Assembly: GCA_001600635.1 (NCBI GenBank)
Contig: BCKL01000003.1
Span: 382,308-446,307 of the forward strand
Reading direction: 5' to 3'
DNA: 64,000 nucleotides
DNA from: Leucosporidium creatinivorum
Lineage: Eukaryota > Basidiomycota > Microbotryomycetes > Leucosporidiales > Leucosporidiaceae
Positions 22,643 through 38,100 of this stretch are shown in pieces (position 1 is the first letter of the stretch; the number at the start of each line of letters is the position of its first letter). The notes under the pieces were generated by a model. The model did no database searches. It worked only from the letters and a program-made list of their open reading frames with translations, and was not told where the DNA came from. Both the position numbers and the translations under genes were made by a program.

Positions 22643-25600
22643 GGTGTTGGCTGCTGACTCCGGGCGGGTGGGCAAAGAGGGAGAGACGCGGGCGGGAAAG
22701 TCGAAGAGCGGCGGGAAGGGGCTACTGTGGTGCTGTAGCCGAGTAGTCAAGCTGTTGCCGACTTGAAGAGTGTAGCGCGAGTTGGCTTGGAAAGACGAGT
22801 GAGAGGCAGGAGGAAGAGAGGCGGAAGAGCGGAGCGGGCGATGAGCGAGGGGAGTTCCAAGGACAAACGCCGGAGGAGAGGTGCTTTGTAAGGTCTGTGC
22901 TGAGTGTGTGCGGTGGAGGGGCGATGTAGCTGAGTAGTCGACTGAGATGGACAAGTAAGTTGTTGGAAGGAAAGAGAGAGAGACGAGTCGAACACTTGTC
23001 GGGTAGAGATGGGCTCGGAGGAAGTGGCAGGCGAGGCAGCTCGGGGAAAGGGCTTTCCTGCCCAGCGCCCTCGGTTCGAAAGAGGCACGTCCAAAGCGCG
23101 GGGGAGGAAGCTTCGGCCATAGAATCAACGCAAGGAACGCGGCTTCTGCAGATTTAGAGGCCGAGGACGAAAGGCCATGTTTTACCAAGCTGCAGAATCA
23201 GGCGAGAGCCGAACCTCGGTGACGACTGTTGGAGGCTCACGACGGGCTGAAAGATGTACAAGGATGTACAACAGGAGAGCCGACTGCCCCCCCACGCCTG
23301 CTCATAGCAGCGTACAGGCATCCCCGAGGACCCCTGCCATCTCATCTCTCCTCGCGCCGACGTCGTTCGGCGTTGGAGGGGAGTTCGCCGAACGCTCTCA
23401 GAGTCCGTACAATGAGCAGGCTCGTCTCGGGACTTGAATGCATGGCTGTAGCACGGCTCCCAATTTCCCTCGACTGAGAGCCACCGCCTCTGTACCGCTG
23501 TAGCCGCCCCCGCTTGCAGCCCCACACACGATATCGTTCTGCCCCCCTCCTTCCGCCGACAGCTTCACAGAGCCTTGTGGGCCAAAGTTGTAGCGCGTTC
23601 GAGACGTCGAGGTGGCCCCGAACCAAAGCTCCCGCGGTGGGAGTGGATTGCGCTACAGAAGCCATGCCGGTGGGCAGACAATAGGCAGAGATTCGAGCGC
23701 GGCGAAGGCCTTTCGAAGCTTTTGCAAGCCTTGTTGGTACAATTCGAGTGGGCAGGCTGTACTGAAGACGTGTACCAGGCTCTTCTCATGTTACAGACCT
23801 ACAAGACTTCTCGGCCAGATCCAAGCTTCCAGCACCAAGACAGGGTCTCTCGGCCATCAGCTGCTGCTTCCTGCTCGCTCGGCCTCAGCTGATGGCGGCA
23901 TCTTTCGGATCTTACGAGCAGGCGCGGAGCGGAACCCAGAATGCACTCGGTTCTCTGCGAGAAGGCTCGAAGGGAGAAGCTTCTGTGGGTCGAGACACCT
24001 CGAAAATGAACCCAGAGAATCCGGGGCAACGCAGGCAGGCCAGGCGATCAGCTCGCAGCTGCTCGCTCCTGGAGTCGCGAGCTCTAAACCGAGCGCAAAA
24101 GTGCACGGAAGCAAGCTCGCTTCGCATGCCTCGCTTGGTATGTTCAATCCAGATGTCTATACAGCTTCATCAGAGCCAGCCAGAGCCTCCGTACAGCGAG
24201 CGAGCCAAAGTAGCATCGCCGAGAACGGCAGCCATCTTTCTGCAGGCGCGCAACAACTACCCCACAGATCGCTTTGCGCGTGGTCACCACCCAACTAGCC
24301 TTGCCGTGGCTGCTTTCGTACACAGCACCCTCGCTCGCATTTTTTACAGGCCGAGCTCTGTAGCCTCCCAAGCCAAGTCGCTCCGAAACCTCGGCGCTCG
24401 GCACCGAAGCGGCTGTAGTCAGTCAGGTGTACTAAATCATGGCCAAAGCCCGTCCTCGCTCTTGTACCGACCCAGGCGTGCAGGATGCCAGTTCCGCGAA
24501 CCGCCTCGAGGTCGCTTTCAGCTGCCTGCCTCTTGCAGCTTGCAGGAGGAGCGAGGCCCTCGGCTGGCAAGCTCTTCGAGTCTTGTTCATCTGAAGCTTG
24601 CAATGAAGCGCGGGTTGTATTATGCTCTGCATCAGGCGACTGCTCTCTCGCTGCACCTCGCCACACCAAGTCGGCGCGGTTCTCAAGCCGTGCTCAAATC
24701 GGTTCTTCCACCCTCGGCGTTCGAGTGCTCGCTTCGCCGCTCCCTCTTGGAGCTTGGAGCTTGGTCAAAGTCATGCGGTGCAAGCTTGGTCGTGTGAGCT
24801 AGTTTCAGGGAGAACATGTACCCGTATATTGCCCAGCATCTTCCAGCTAAAGGAGGAGGAGGAACTTGCAAGCCGAGCGGAACGGCTATCGTTCGGATCC
24901 TTGGGCCTCCGAGACACCTGCCGAAAGCCCCAGGTCCCGCCGAGCGTATCCACCCGAGCAGTCGCGACATCTTTCGCCAGTGTGAGCAGCATCCCCACCC
25001 CCGCGGGACTTAGCGTACTACAGAAAACCCCAATCGCTCTTGGGGTAGCGAGCCCCACCGAGCTATCGGGCGTTATTGTCGTACAGCACAGAGGGCAGCG
25101 CAGGCATTTGGACTTGCGGCACAACTTGTACGGAACCTCTCTCCGAGTCGAGGTCGCCGCAATTCGGCTTTGACAAGGAAATAACCCGCTAGTTTCGAGG
25201 AGTTGAGCTAAAGCCGAGAGCTGGACTCTTTGGTGGGAGACTAGTCACCTACAGCAACTCGCAGGCTGCCGCGGTCGTGCCCACGCTTTTTGAGTGACCT
25301 GCCAACGTCATCCTGTAGCACGTTTGCGCCTTGCTTGACCGTCGGCGCAAGTGGAATTGACCTCCGCCGAGCAAAGTCGAATCGCCAGAGACTCGCCGGA
25401 AGGTCGGAACGGGCCCTCAGAATGGTCTCTCGCGATGGTGATAACCTCCATGACGTTCACAATCTTGATGAAATCCCCGAAACGTGGGATGGGCGCTCAA
25501 AGCTTGTGAGGAGAGACGTCAGGACGGATCATCGCGAGAGGCGAGGGATGGGTGAGTGTCGCCGGCAGAGTGCGGGAGACGCTACAGAGCAGCCTTAGCG

Positions 25601-26054
25601 TCAGCAGTGACGATGTCAGACTGTTGGTCTCCTTCCTCGGCCCGAAGTTCAGCGCAGAGTGACGAGAGGTGCAAAGCGCGGGTCGGTTGCAGCGGCCATG
25701 TCGCCTCGCCGAAGTTCGAGCGGAAACAGTTTGCTCCGGGCAGTCGGTCCACGACTGATAGGAGTGGTGATATAAAGCAGTACCAGTTCTAGGGAGCTCG
25801 GTGGGGCGGATGTACACCTTTTAGCGGCAGGGAGGAGTTGCAGCGACCGTTCGGCGCTGGCTGCGATGAAGAAGGGGGTTGGCGGTTGTTGCTGGAAGGC
25901 AGTGACTTGGCGGTAGTGGGAAGGGCTGTGCAGATGTAAACTCACGCGCAAGCTCGAGGTTGTTCGATCCAACTCTGCGGCAGGTGAAGCGTAGGTGAGG
26001 ACTGACGAGCGCTCGCCGCCGCCGAGCTTCAGGATTCTTCAGCTTTCCGGGTGC
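22643..26054. other. long gene-free region upstream of the cyclin gene
   Basis: About 3.4 kb without a defensible gene, the longest gap in the window. The first 500 bases (22643-23160) are pyrimidine-rich on the minus strand and suit a long cyclin promoter and 5' UTR. From about 23160 to 26050 the DNA has more mixed composition, with premature stops in all frames, few GCTGAC/GTGAG pairs and no third-position GC bias. Open frames such as 23612-24298 and 23892-24797 overlap one another and have no motif. No tRNA, transposase, reverse transcriptase or tandem array is visible. It ends at the left inverted-repeat arm. Confidence 0.5.
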
Positions 26055-31172
<5,118 letters not shown>

Positions 31173-32250
31173 ATGGTAAGCCTCTCAACCTGTTCTCACC
31201 CCGCTACACCCCTGTACCTCCCCTACGCTGCTCCAAGCAAATTTGCTCGTCGCCGTCGCTCAAACCAGCCGCTAACCCGCTCAGCACCTGTGTACAGTCC
31301 ACCAAGATCCTCCGCTCCGCCAACGCTCCTCGCACCCCTCCCACCGAGACCGAGACCCTCGTCGCCCAAGCCATACTCGACCTCGAGACCTCCACCGACC
31401 TCAAGGCTGAGCTCCGCCCCCTCAACATCTCGGCTGCTCGCGAGGTCGACGTCAAGGGCGGTCGCAAGGCCATCGTTGTCTTCGTTCCCGTCCCCCAGAT
31501 CAAGGCGTGGCACAAGATCCAGGGTCGCGTTACTCGCGAGGTGAGTTGCGAGCTCCGGCGCCGAGCGGAGCAGCTGCTGATCCCTCGCTCCCTCCGCAGC
31601 TCGAGAAGAAGTTCGCCGACCGTCACGTCGTCTTCGCCGGACAGTACAGGATGATGCGCAAGCCTACCCGCGTCTCGCGCGTCAAGCAGCAGCGCCCCCG
31701 CTCCCGCACCCTCAAGGTCGTCCACGAGAAGCTGCTCGATGACCTCGTCTTCCCCTCGGTGAGTTTCTCGGTCATGCTCCCTCATTCGAAATCATTTCGA
31801 AGTCTGCCGGGTGGATAGAAGGGAGGGGATAGCTAAAGAGTGAACGAGGAAACGGGATACAAAGTGGTGGAGGGCTTGAGACAGCGATATGAAGCCTCGT
31901 GCTGATTGCGGCTCGCCCATGGCTCGGTTTCTCTTGGTGTGCAGGAGATTGTTGGAAAGAGGACTCGCACCTCGACTGATGGCAACAAGGTCACCCGAGT
32001 GTGAGTTGAACCTATGCTCGTTTCTCCGCACCGCTAGGCGCTGACCTTCGTTTCGCTCTCAGGTTCCTCGACCCCAAGGATTCGACTTCGCTCGAATACA
32101 AGGTCGACTCATTCGCCGCCGTGTACCGTGGACTCACCGGCAAAGAGGTAAGCTTTGACCTTCCCTCGCTATTGTCTCGAGCTCGGCGCTGACTCGGCGC
32201 TCTCCCTCGCGCAGGTTCACTTCGAGTTCCCCGCCGTCGCCTCCGAGTAA
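31173..32250 (+). CDS. RPS7: 40S ribosomal protein eS7 (RPS7)
   Basis: Exon 1 codes only the start Met: ATG at 31173-31175 is followed at once by GTAAGCC. The frame resumes as [20 protein letters not shown], then [100 protein letters not shown] and [20 protein letters not shown], ending FEFPAVASE at TAA 32248-32250. This matches eS7 along its full length. Five introns, with GCTGAC/GCTGAT branch sites; several hold the CTCGGCGC motif. eS7 is a component of the small ribosomal subunit and its processome. The gene lies between the two inverted-repeat arms; the right arm begins 112 bp after the stop. Confidence 0.96.
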
Positions 32251-32361
32251 AGTTGCTCTTACTTCTTTTCTCGTTGTCGTCGTCCTGGAGACACTGTTGT
32301 AAACCACGTCGTATTCTCATCCAGCATCGACGAGTCGGGCAACGAGAGCCAAGCGAGCGCC

Positions 32362-32518
32362 TCAGGCGATACGAGCTGTTCGCCCAGACACACCAACAGT
32401 CGCGCAGCTTTGGATCGAGTTTCAAGTTCCCCGAAGGAGAGGGAGGAGCCGCTGCTGCCGGAGGAGACGGAGGAGCGGCGTTCCAGCAGGAGGAGGAAGA
32501 GGATCTCTACTCGTAGAG
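32362..32518 (+). pseudogene. orphan copy of the CDC48 C-terminal exon
   Basis: About 52 codons identical to the CDC48 tail except one residue (Leu to His in QTLQQ/QTHQQ). I count seven base differences from the true exon over about 155 bases: six are silent third-position changes (ACT/ACA, AGC/AGT, CCA/CCC, GAG/GAA twice, GCC/GCG). The frame and stop are intact. It sits 112 bp downstream of the RPS7 stop and has no promoter of its own. It may be a spare 3' end used when the segment between the arms is inverted, or simply a young duplicate. Confidence 0.75.
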
Positions 32519-33290
32519 CGTCGATAGGCGGACAAAAGTGAACTCGGGGCTTTCTTTGTGACTCTCTCTCTCTCGACTAGCTTTTGATTGAAACCTGGGC
32601 TTGCTTCAGCTGTGCTCGAGTCAGACGCGGAGAGGGAGCGGTCGAGAGAGAGCTGGCGAGCGAGCGCCGTAGCCATGGCGGCGAGAGAGGGGAGGTTTGC
32701 TCTGTAGTACAAGGCAACGCTGCTTAGCTGCAGCCTTTACCCGAGCGACCCCCTCAGCGAGAGCGAGGTCTCGCTAGCGGGTGCTGCGAGGCGTGAGCTC
32801 ACACGCTCGGTGAAGATTGCGCCGAGCTCTGCTCCGCTCCAGCTACCTCCGACGAGCTCTTCGAGCTTCTGCAGCATTGATCACCGCTACTGGTAGGTCG
32901 ACCGTCACTCCTGCCCTTCCCTGTCGCCATCTCGCCGACTTGCACTTGTAGGAAGCGGCCAATCAAAACGGGAGCTGAGGGGAGTGAACAAGTGCGTCGG
33001 CCAGGAAACACTTTCGAAGGGGCAGGAAAGCGCTCAGCTCTGTAACAGAAGCGGAGAGTGACTCTCAGGATGTTCTATGAGTGCGGGCGTGAAGAACGAG
33101 ATCGGTGGGAGAGGTGCAGCGAGCTCCATGGCCGCCTCCGCCACTTCGCCGAGTTGAGCAGAACGGACGAGAAATTCGAGGAGGCGGATCTGCTTCTTTG
33201 CAGCCACGAATAAGGGCTGTATCGGCTTGGAAATAATTCTAAGACTCCACCTGAACAAGCTGGTAGACCTTGAGAAGCAGGTCAAACGCT
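32362..33290 (+). repeat. right arm of the inverted repeat, with orphan CDC48 last exon
   Basis: Reverse complement of 26055-26961. It starts at TCAGGCGATACGAGCTG, within a few bases of the exon boundary in CDC48, and reads in frame [20 protein letters not shown] through to [10 protein letters not shown] and TAG at about 32516-32518. No upstream CDC48 exon accompanies it, so this copy is not expressed as Cdc48 in the order shown. The bases before it (GCGCCTCAG) look like a splice acceptor. The 3' UTR-like part stays highly similar to the left arm to about 33110, then similarity drops to the end near 33290. Confidence 0.9.
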
Positions 33291-33427
33291 AACGGACTTG
33301 GAAGCTCCGCGCCGAGCGCTCACCAGCTCTCGACTTCGCCCTCAATCCACCGACATCACTAGGGTCTGTACCGCAGCCGTGTCTAGGTAATTGTTTATTT
33401 TCACCATCTCCTCTACATGTACCCCAT

Positions 33428-34630
33428 CTACAGCTTCACGGGCCAGGCGTCGGTCCTCTCATACCCAGCCTGCTTCAGCACCTCACTGCACCCATACTCG
33501 ACCAGATCATCCCTCTCCGCCTCGCTTCCGACGAACCAAATCCCTGCATACGTCATGCCATTGAAGGTCATCTCCTCCTGCACATCCTCCTCCTTCTCGC
33601 CCTTCTCCTTCTTCGCCGCCTTGCTCCGAGGGTGAGGGACGACATGGGCGTCGGAAGAGCGGGGGACGAGGTGCAGGTGCTCTCGAGTGAGGATGAGGTT
33701 GTAAGAGTCGCGCTTTTGTGGGTCGGTAGGTTGGAGGGAGGAGGGGAGAGCGGACACGCCGGCGCGGAAGAGGGAGAGTAGCTGCTGGTAGGCCGAGTTG
33801 AGGTCGGCGGGTGAAAGAGAGGTGGGTAGCTTGACGATGTAGTGTGCGTGAGGGGTAGGGAGTAGTGCGGCTTCGCCTATGTGAGAAGCCAGGGTCAGCT
33901 CGAAGTCGACGGGCAGCTACGAGTGAAGCGTTCCGCACCAACCGAGAGCGCGTCCGAGGTCACCTGGGCCAGCTTCTCTGCGCCAGGTGCGTGTCCGTCA
34001 ACGAAGGGGATGAACTGGATGTGAAGGTGAGGCTGGCTGGCGCCGGCGTGAGGTCCTCCACTGTTCGAGGGAGAGCGATCAGCAGGCGCAGAGCAAAGAC
34101 CGAGCTCGAGAGGCTCACTTGAAGAAGCACAGAAGCGGCTTGCCCTGTTTCTTGTACACTGAGACAACCTCATATGCAGTAGCCAGATCCTTCTCCACCA
34201 GCTCGCCCGCCTGTGGTCGGAAGCCCTTGCTGACGATCATGAAGTGCTCTGTTGCGCCGAGAGGTCAGCGAGGGGGCAAGACGAACAGCATTTGGAGCGG
34301 CTCACCATCTCGCATGGCATTGGTATTCGTAAGAGCGACATGCTCGCCCAGGTCGGCGATACTCTGGCCTTCTGGGAATGAAGGGCCTTCGAACGGATCC
34401 TTGTCTCTCGGCGAGCTCAGATCCGGCGTCTGGTGAGGTGCACCTGGCTTCTCGTCAAGCTCAAGGCACACAAAAACCACATGGTCGAACGCTCCTGTGC
34501 CGTTGTGCGTGGAAGAGCTGTCTGCTTGGAAGATGGAGACCTGCTCCTTTTCGACGGCAGAGGCGAAGGTGCTGGCCACGAGAGCAGGGAGCGAGTCGAG
34601 GGGAGGAAGCAGGATAGGAGGGACGGGCAT
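33428..34630 (-). CDS. APA2: AP4A phosphorylase / ATP adenylyltransferase (Apa1/2 family)
   Basis: The N-terminal exon starts MPVPPILLPPLDSLPALVAS. Later exons give EHFMIVSKGFRPQAGELVEK, YKKQGKPLLCFFN, GGPHAGASQPHLHIQFIPFV and, near the end, DSYNLILTREHLHLVPRS. The QPHLHIQ block is the HIT-superfamily HxHxQ active site, whose middle His forms the nucleotidyl intermediate. The SYNLILT and LVPRS pairs are typical of fungal Apa1/Apa2. The enzyme phosphorolyses diadenosine tetraphosphate to ADP and ATP in the cytosol. A charged loop (PRSKAAKKEKGEKEEDVQEE) just before the C-terminus is longer than usual. An intron splits the Asn codon directly before the GGPHAG block. Stop TAG at 33428-33430. Confidence 0.85.
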
Positions 34631-35111
34631 GTTGTAAGGTTTGTCGAGCTTAACAAGTTAACGCAGGAAACAGAGCTCCGCCGCCGTTCGAGTCGGTCGC
34701 CCGCTCCGCCCGGTGCGTCACCTCGCCAAGTCGTCAGTTACGAGCCCCGACATATTGGTCATGGCGAGGCCGCGCTGTACAGAGGTTCGAGATTGGCGAA
34801 GAGATGAATTGGAGAAGGCAGGAGGCAGAGTAGGAAAGCCGAGCTTTCGACTCCTTCCCCTGTCGACTGCGGACGAGCTGTCAACCTACAACTTGATTGA
34901 GCAGCGACACGGATGCAGCTGACAGCTTCAGTTGAGCTCGGAGGCTGTCGCGCTCACATCATGGACTGAGCGTGAGTCGCCTTCGCGCCGAGCGCCGAGC
35001 TCTGAACCCCTCCCTTCTCCTTCTCTGCTACTTCCTTGGACCAGCCTGAAGCAGAGGATGTCGCCGTCTCGTTCTACTAAACGCTCTAGGGAATAGTCGT
35101 GTTGCTCTACT
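34631..35111 (-). promoter_or_regulatory. 5' flank of the AP4A phosphorylase gene
   Basis: A 0.48-kb spacer between two minus-strand genes that includes the 3' end of the M16 peptidase transcript. Near 34985 is a tandem GCGCCGAGCGCCGAGC. No other gene or strong element is seen. Confidence 0.35.
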
Positions 35112-38100
35112 CTACGAAGACTCATCGCCCGAGTGGCTGCCCTCGCTGCCCGACTCACTTCCCGACTCATCATCGTCCACGCCGAACGTCCTGCGCTCGA
35201 CATCGTACCCAAGCTCCTCAAAGTGCTTCGCCAACTCCTCCATCTTGGCCGTGCCCGAGGCGACGGCTCCGATACTCGTTGCCGGGTCGAAGATGGGAGC
35301 GATCCACTTCTTGATGACACGGAGGATGTCCTCGGCGGTGACGTTCTGTGTGGATAGAGCCGATATCAGGTTACAGTATCAAGCGAGGAGATGAGCAAGC
35401 GAGAGCCTACCTCGGTGTTGGCGAGAGCGACACGGCCGTAGTTCGGCGGCAGGTTGAAAAGAAGGTTACTGAACGAGGCGCTGGCCTGTGTGAGGGTAAG
35501 GACATCGAGTCAATACCTTGGAAGCGTCTCGAGACTCTGGTAGCAACGCACGGCATCGTTGATGGTCGACTCCTTCGCGGCGGTGTTGTAAGCCAGACTC
35601 GACTTGGCGCTCTCAATCGTGAGGTCGTCAATCTTGACCTGTATTGAGGAGGCGAGAGGCAGATCGTTAGCGGAGCACCGATATCAGAGAAAGCTGTGTG
35701 AGAGCGCACCTCGCCAGAGACGAGCTGATTGAGAAGGTCGCGAGCGGCGGCGAAAGCGGCATGCGAATCGGGCGACTTGTAGACCTGTAGATAGAGGGCA
35801 GTCCCGTCAGCGAGTGAGATGAGAGACAATTTAAATGGGCTGTACTTACCCTGTAGTAGATGGTTCCACTCTCAATGTCCTGCGAGATGTTGGCGCCATA
35901 GGCGAGGCCCGCGCCGCGAATGAACTTCCACAAGAAGCCCTCCATGCTAGGTAGGAGCAGAGTCAGCGCATGTCGGACGACTCAAGAGAGCTGCCGAGTA
36001 CTCACGCATTGAGCACGGCGCGAGCGACGGTGAGCGCAGGCTGATCCTCATGAGTCCACGAGCTCGGGCCTTTGGCGACGTGGTAGGCGAACGACGACTC
36101 GATGGAGGAGATGCCGAAGACGACGAGCTGTGGTAGACAAATTCAGCGTTGGAAGCGGCGCGGGTGAAGAGAGTATCGCACCTTCTTCTCGGGGTTCTGG
36201 CCGAGAGGGCCCATCACATCCTTGCTGAACTTGACGGGGACGAGCTCCGATTTCTGTGAGCGCGAAGACAAAGTCAGAGAGCAAACAGATGAAGCATCGA
36301 CGCTGGCAAGCTCACGTCGAACTTCTCGGTGGGCTTGAAGTGTGTGAGCCAAGTAGACGCGGGGTTCTCGAGGCCGAGAATGTCTCCCTTGACCGCCACG
36401 CGCATAGCCTTGGGGTTTGTCACTGTCAGAAGAGGGGGGGGGGGGCGCTTGGTCAGCTGGCTGCGAAGACTGAGGCGCGGAAAGAAGGTACTCACGGCCA
36501 TCGCGGAAAGCCTCAAACTCCTTGACGACCTTCTCGGGCTCCTCCTTGAGCCTCTCGAGGAAAGCAGGGAGGAACTCGACGCGCTTGAGGAGGTTCATGG
36601 ACAGGTTGGAGCTAACCTCCTGGCTGATGAGCTCGCGGTAGGTAGCGTACGAGACGTCCGAGCCGTCGCGCTTCTCCGAAGGGAGGTTTTGGATGGCCTT
36701 GGAAGTGGAGACCTTGAGGCTGTAGAAAGACAATCAAGTCAACTCGTGTACGAGAAGAAGAGGAAGCGCAGCGAGAGCTCACCGGTCGACGGAGAAGACC
36801 GAGTTGTGGAGCAGATCGCTGAGCCAGGCGACGGCGACGGGGTACTTGTCCTTGGCAACCTTCATCTTGAGGGTGATGCCCTCCTGGAGAGGAGTGTTGA
36901 TGTCGATCGAGTAAGAGAGCGTCTCGGCGTCGAGGTTGCGAACGACGTCCTCGTAGTCGAGCTTGGTACCGTCGGCGCGAGTGACGGGGAGGGTGAAGAA
37001 CGAGTCGAGGTAGATGGGCAGGAGGGCGCGGAGCTGAGCGGGAGAGAAGCCGGGGATGTCGGTGGCGAAGAGGACAATCGAGACTTGAATAAAGTTGGAG
37101 TTGATGTCTAAGGAGCGAGCGAGGTCAGCCACAGTTCGAAAGGCGGAAGCTCGGCAGACTCACGATCGTATTGAACGAAGAGGGGAAGCTCGCTGCCATC
37201 AGCATCGATGTGCTCCTGAACCTTGTTCTGAAGCGACTCGTCCTTGGCGACGCCGTTGCTCCTCGCACTCTCGACCTTGATCCACTCGATCCCCTTGACG
37301 TCGGGCACCTTGAACTTTGAGATGAGCTCAGAAGGAATCGGCTTATCGTTGTCGGCCTGAGCCTCCTCGATCTCCTTTGCGAGCTTGGCGAGTCCGTCGG
37401 GTCCGTAGTGCTCGACAGTGGCGGCAACGCGAGCCTTCTCCTCCTTCTCGAGCTTGTCGGCGAGGGCGGCCGAGGGCTGTCCGAGGATCTGAACCGACGA
37501 GGCGGAAGCGAAGAACCTGGTGATAGCGGACAGGTTAGCGCGAGGCAGGCGATGGACGAAAGCAAGCCGACTCACTTGTCCAGCAGCTTCGCCCAGTCGT
37601 CCGAGGTCCACTTCTCGAGCAGATGGTAGTGGGACATGGTCTTCATCGAGGGACCAAGCTCCGATGCATCATCCTTGCCGAAGATGGCGTCTGCGGCACG
37701 GGAGAAGATGAGCTCGAGCGCAGAGGGAAGCGCGGTCAGGGAAGGCTCACCAGCGAGGATGGTGGTCGAAAGCACATCAGCAGGGTCGGTCTCGACCGAC
37801 TCGAGGAGCTGCATCTTCTGCCTATCGAGAACGCTGTGCATGCGAGTCATGTCGAACGGCTCGGAAGCGATGCGCTTGAGAGTCGCCTTGAAGCGCTGGC
37901 CGAGGGTCTTGAGGAGGGGAGCAGGAACGGCGGAGAGGTAGACGGAGAGGATGCAGGGGTTCTCCGTCGAAGAGTAGAAAGTGATGTCTGCGAGAGAGCT
38001 GCGTTAGTACGAGGCTCGACGCCTTCCTCGCCGGCGAAGCTTACCGGTGCAGGCGGGCTCGTCAATCTCGACAAACTCCTTGTACAGGGGCGAGACGGCC

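Noticed and set aside
22103-23188. Minus-strand open frame of 361 residues
   Set aside because: It overlaps the first exons and intron of the cyclin in another frame and continues through pyrimidine-rich promoter DNA; composition is Ser/Pro/Leu with no motif.
23892-24797. Plus-strand open frame of 301 residues in the gene desert
   Set aside because: It overlaps another long frame, lacks third-position GC bias and splice signals, and has no recognisable domain.
33395-35100. tRNA, rRNA or other structured RNA genes in this and other spacers
   Set aside because: I looked for GGTTCGAATC-type B boxes and cloverleaf arms in the spacers and found none convincing; isolated GGTTCGA words (for example near 34785) lack matching A boxes.
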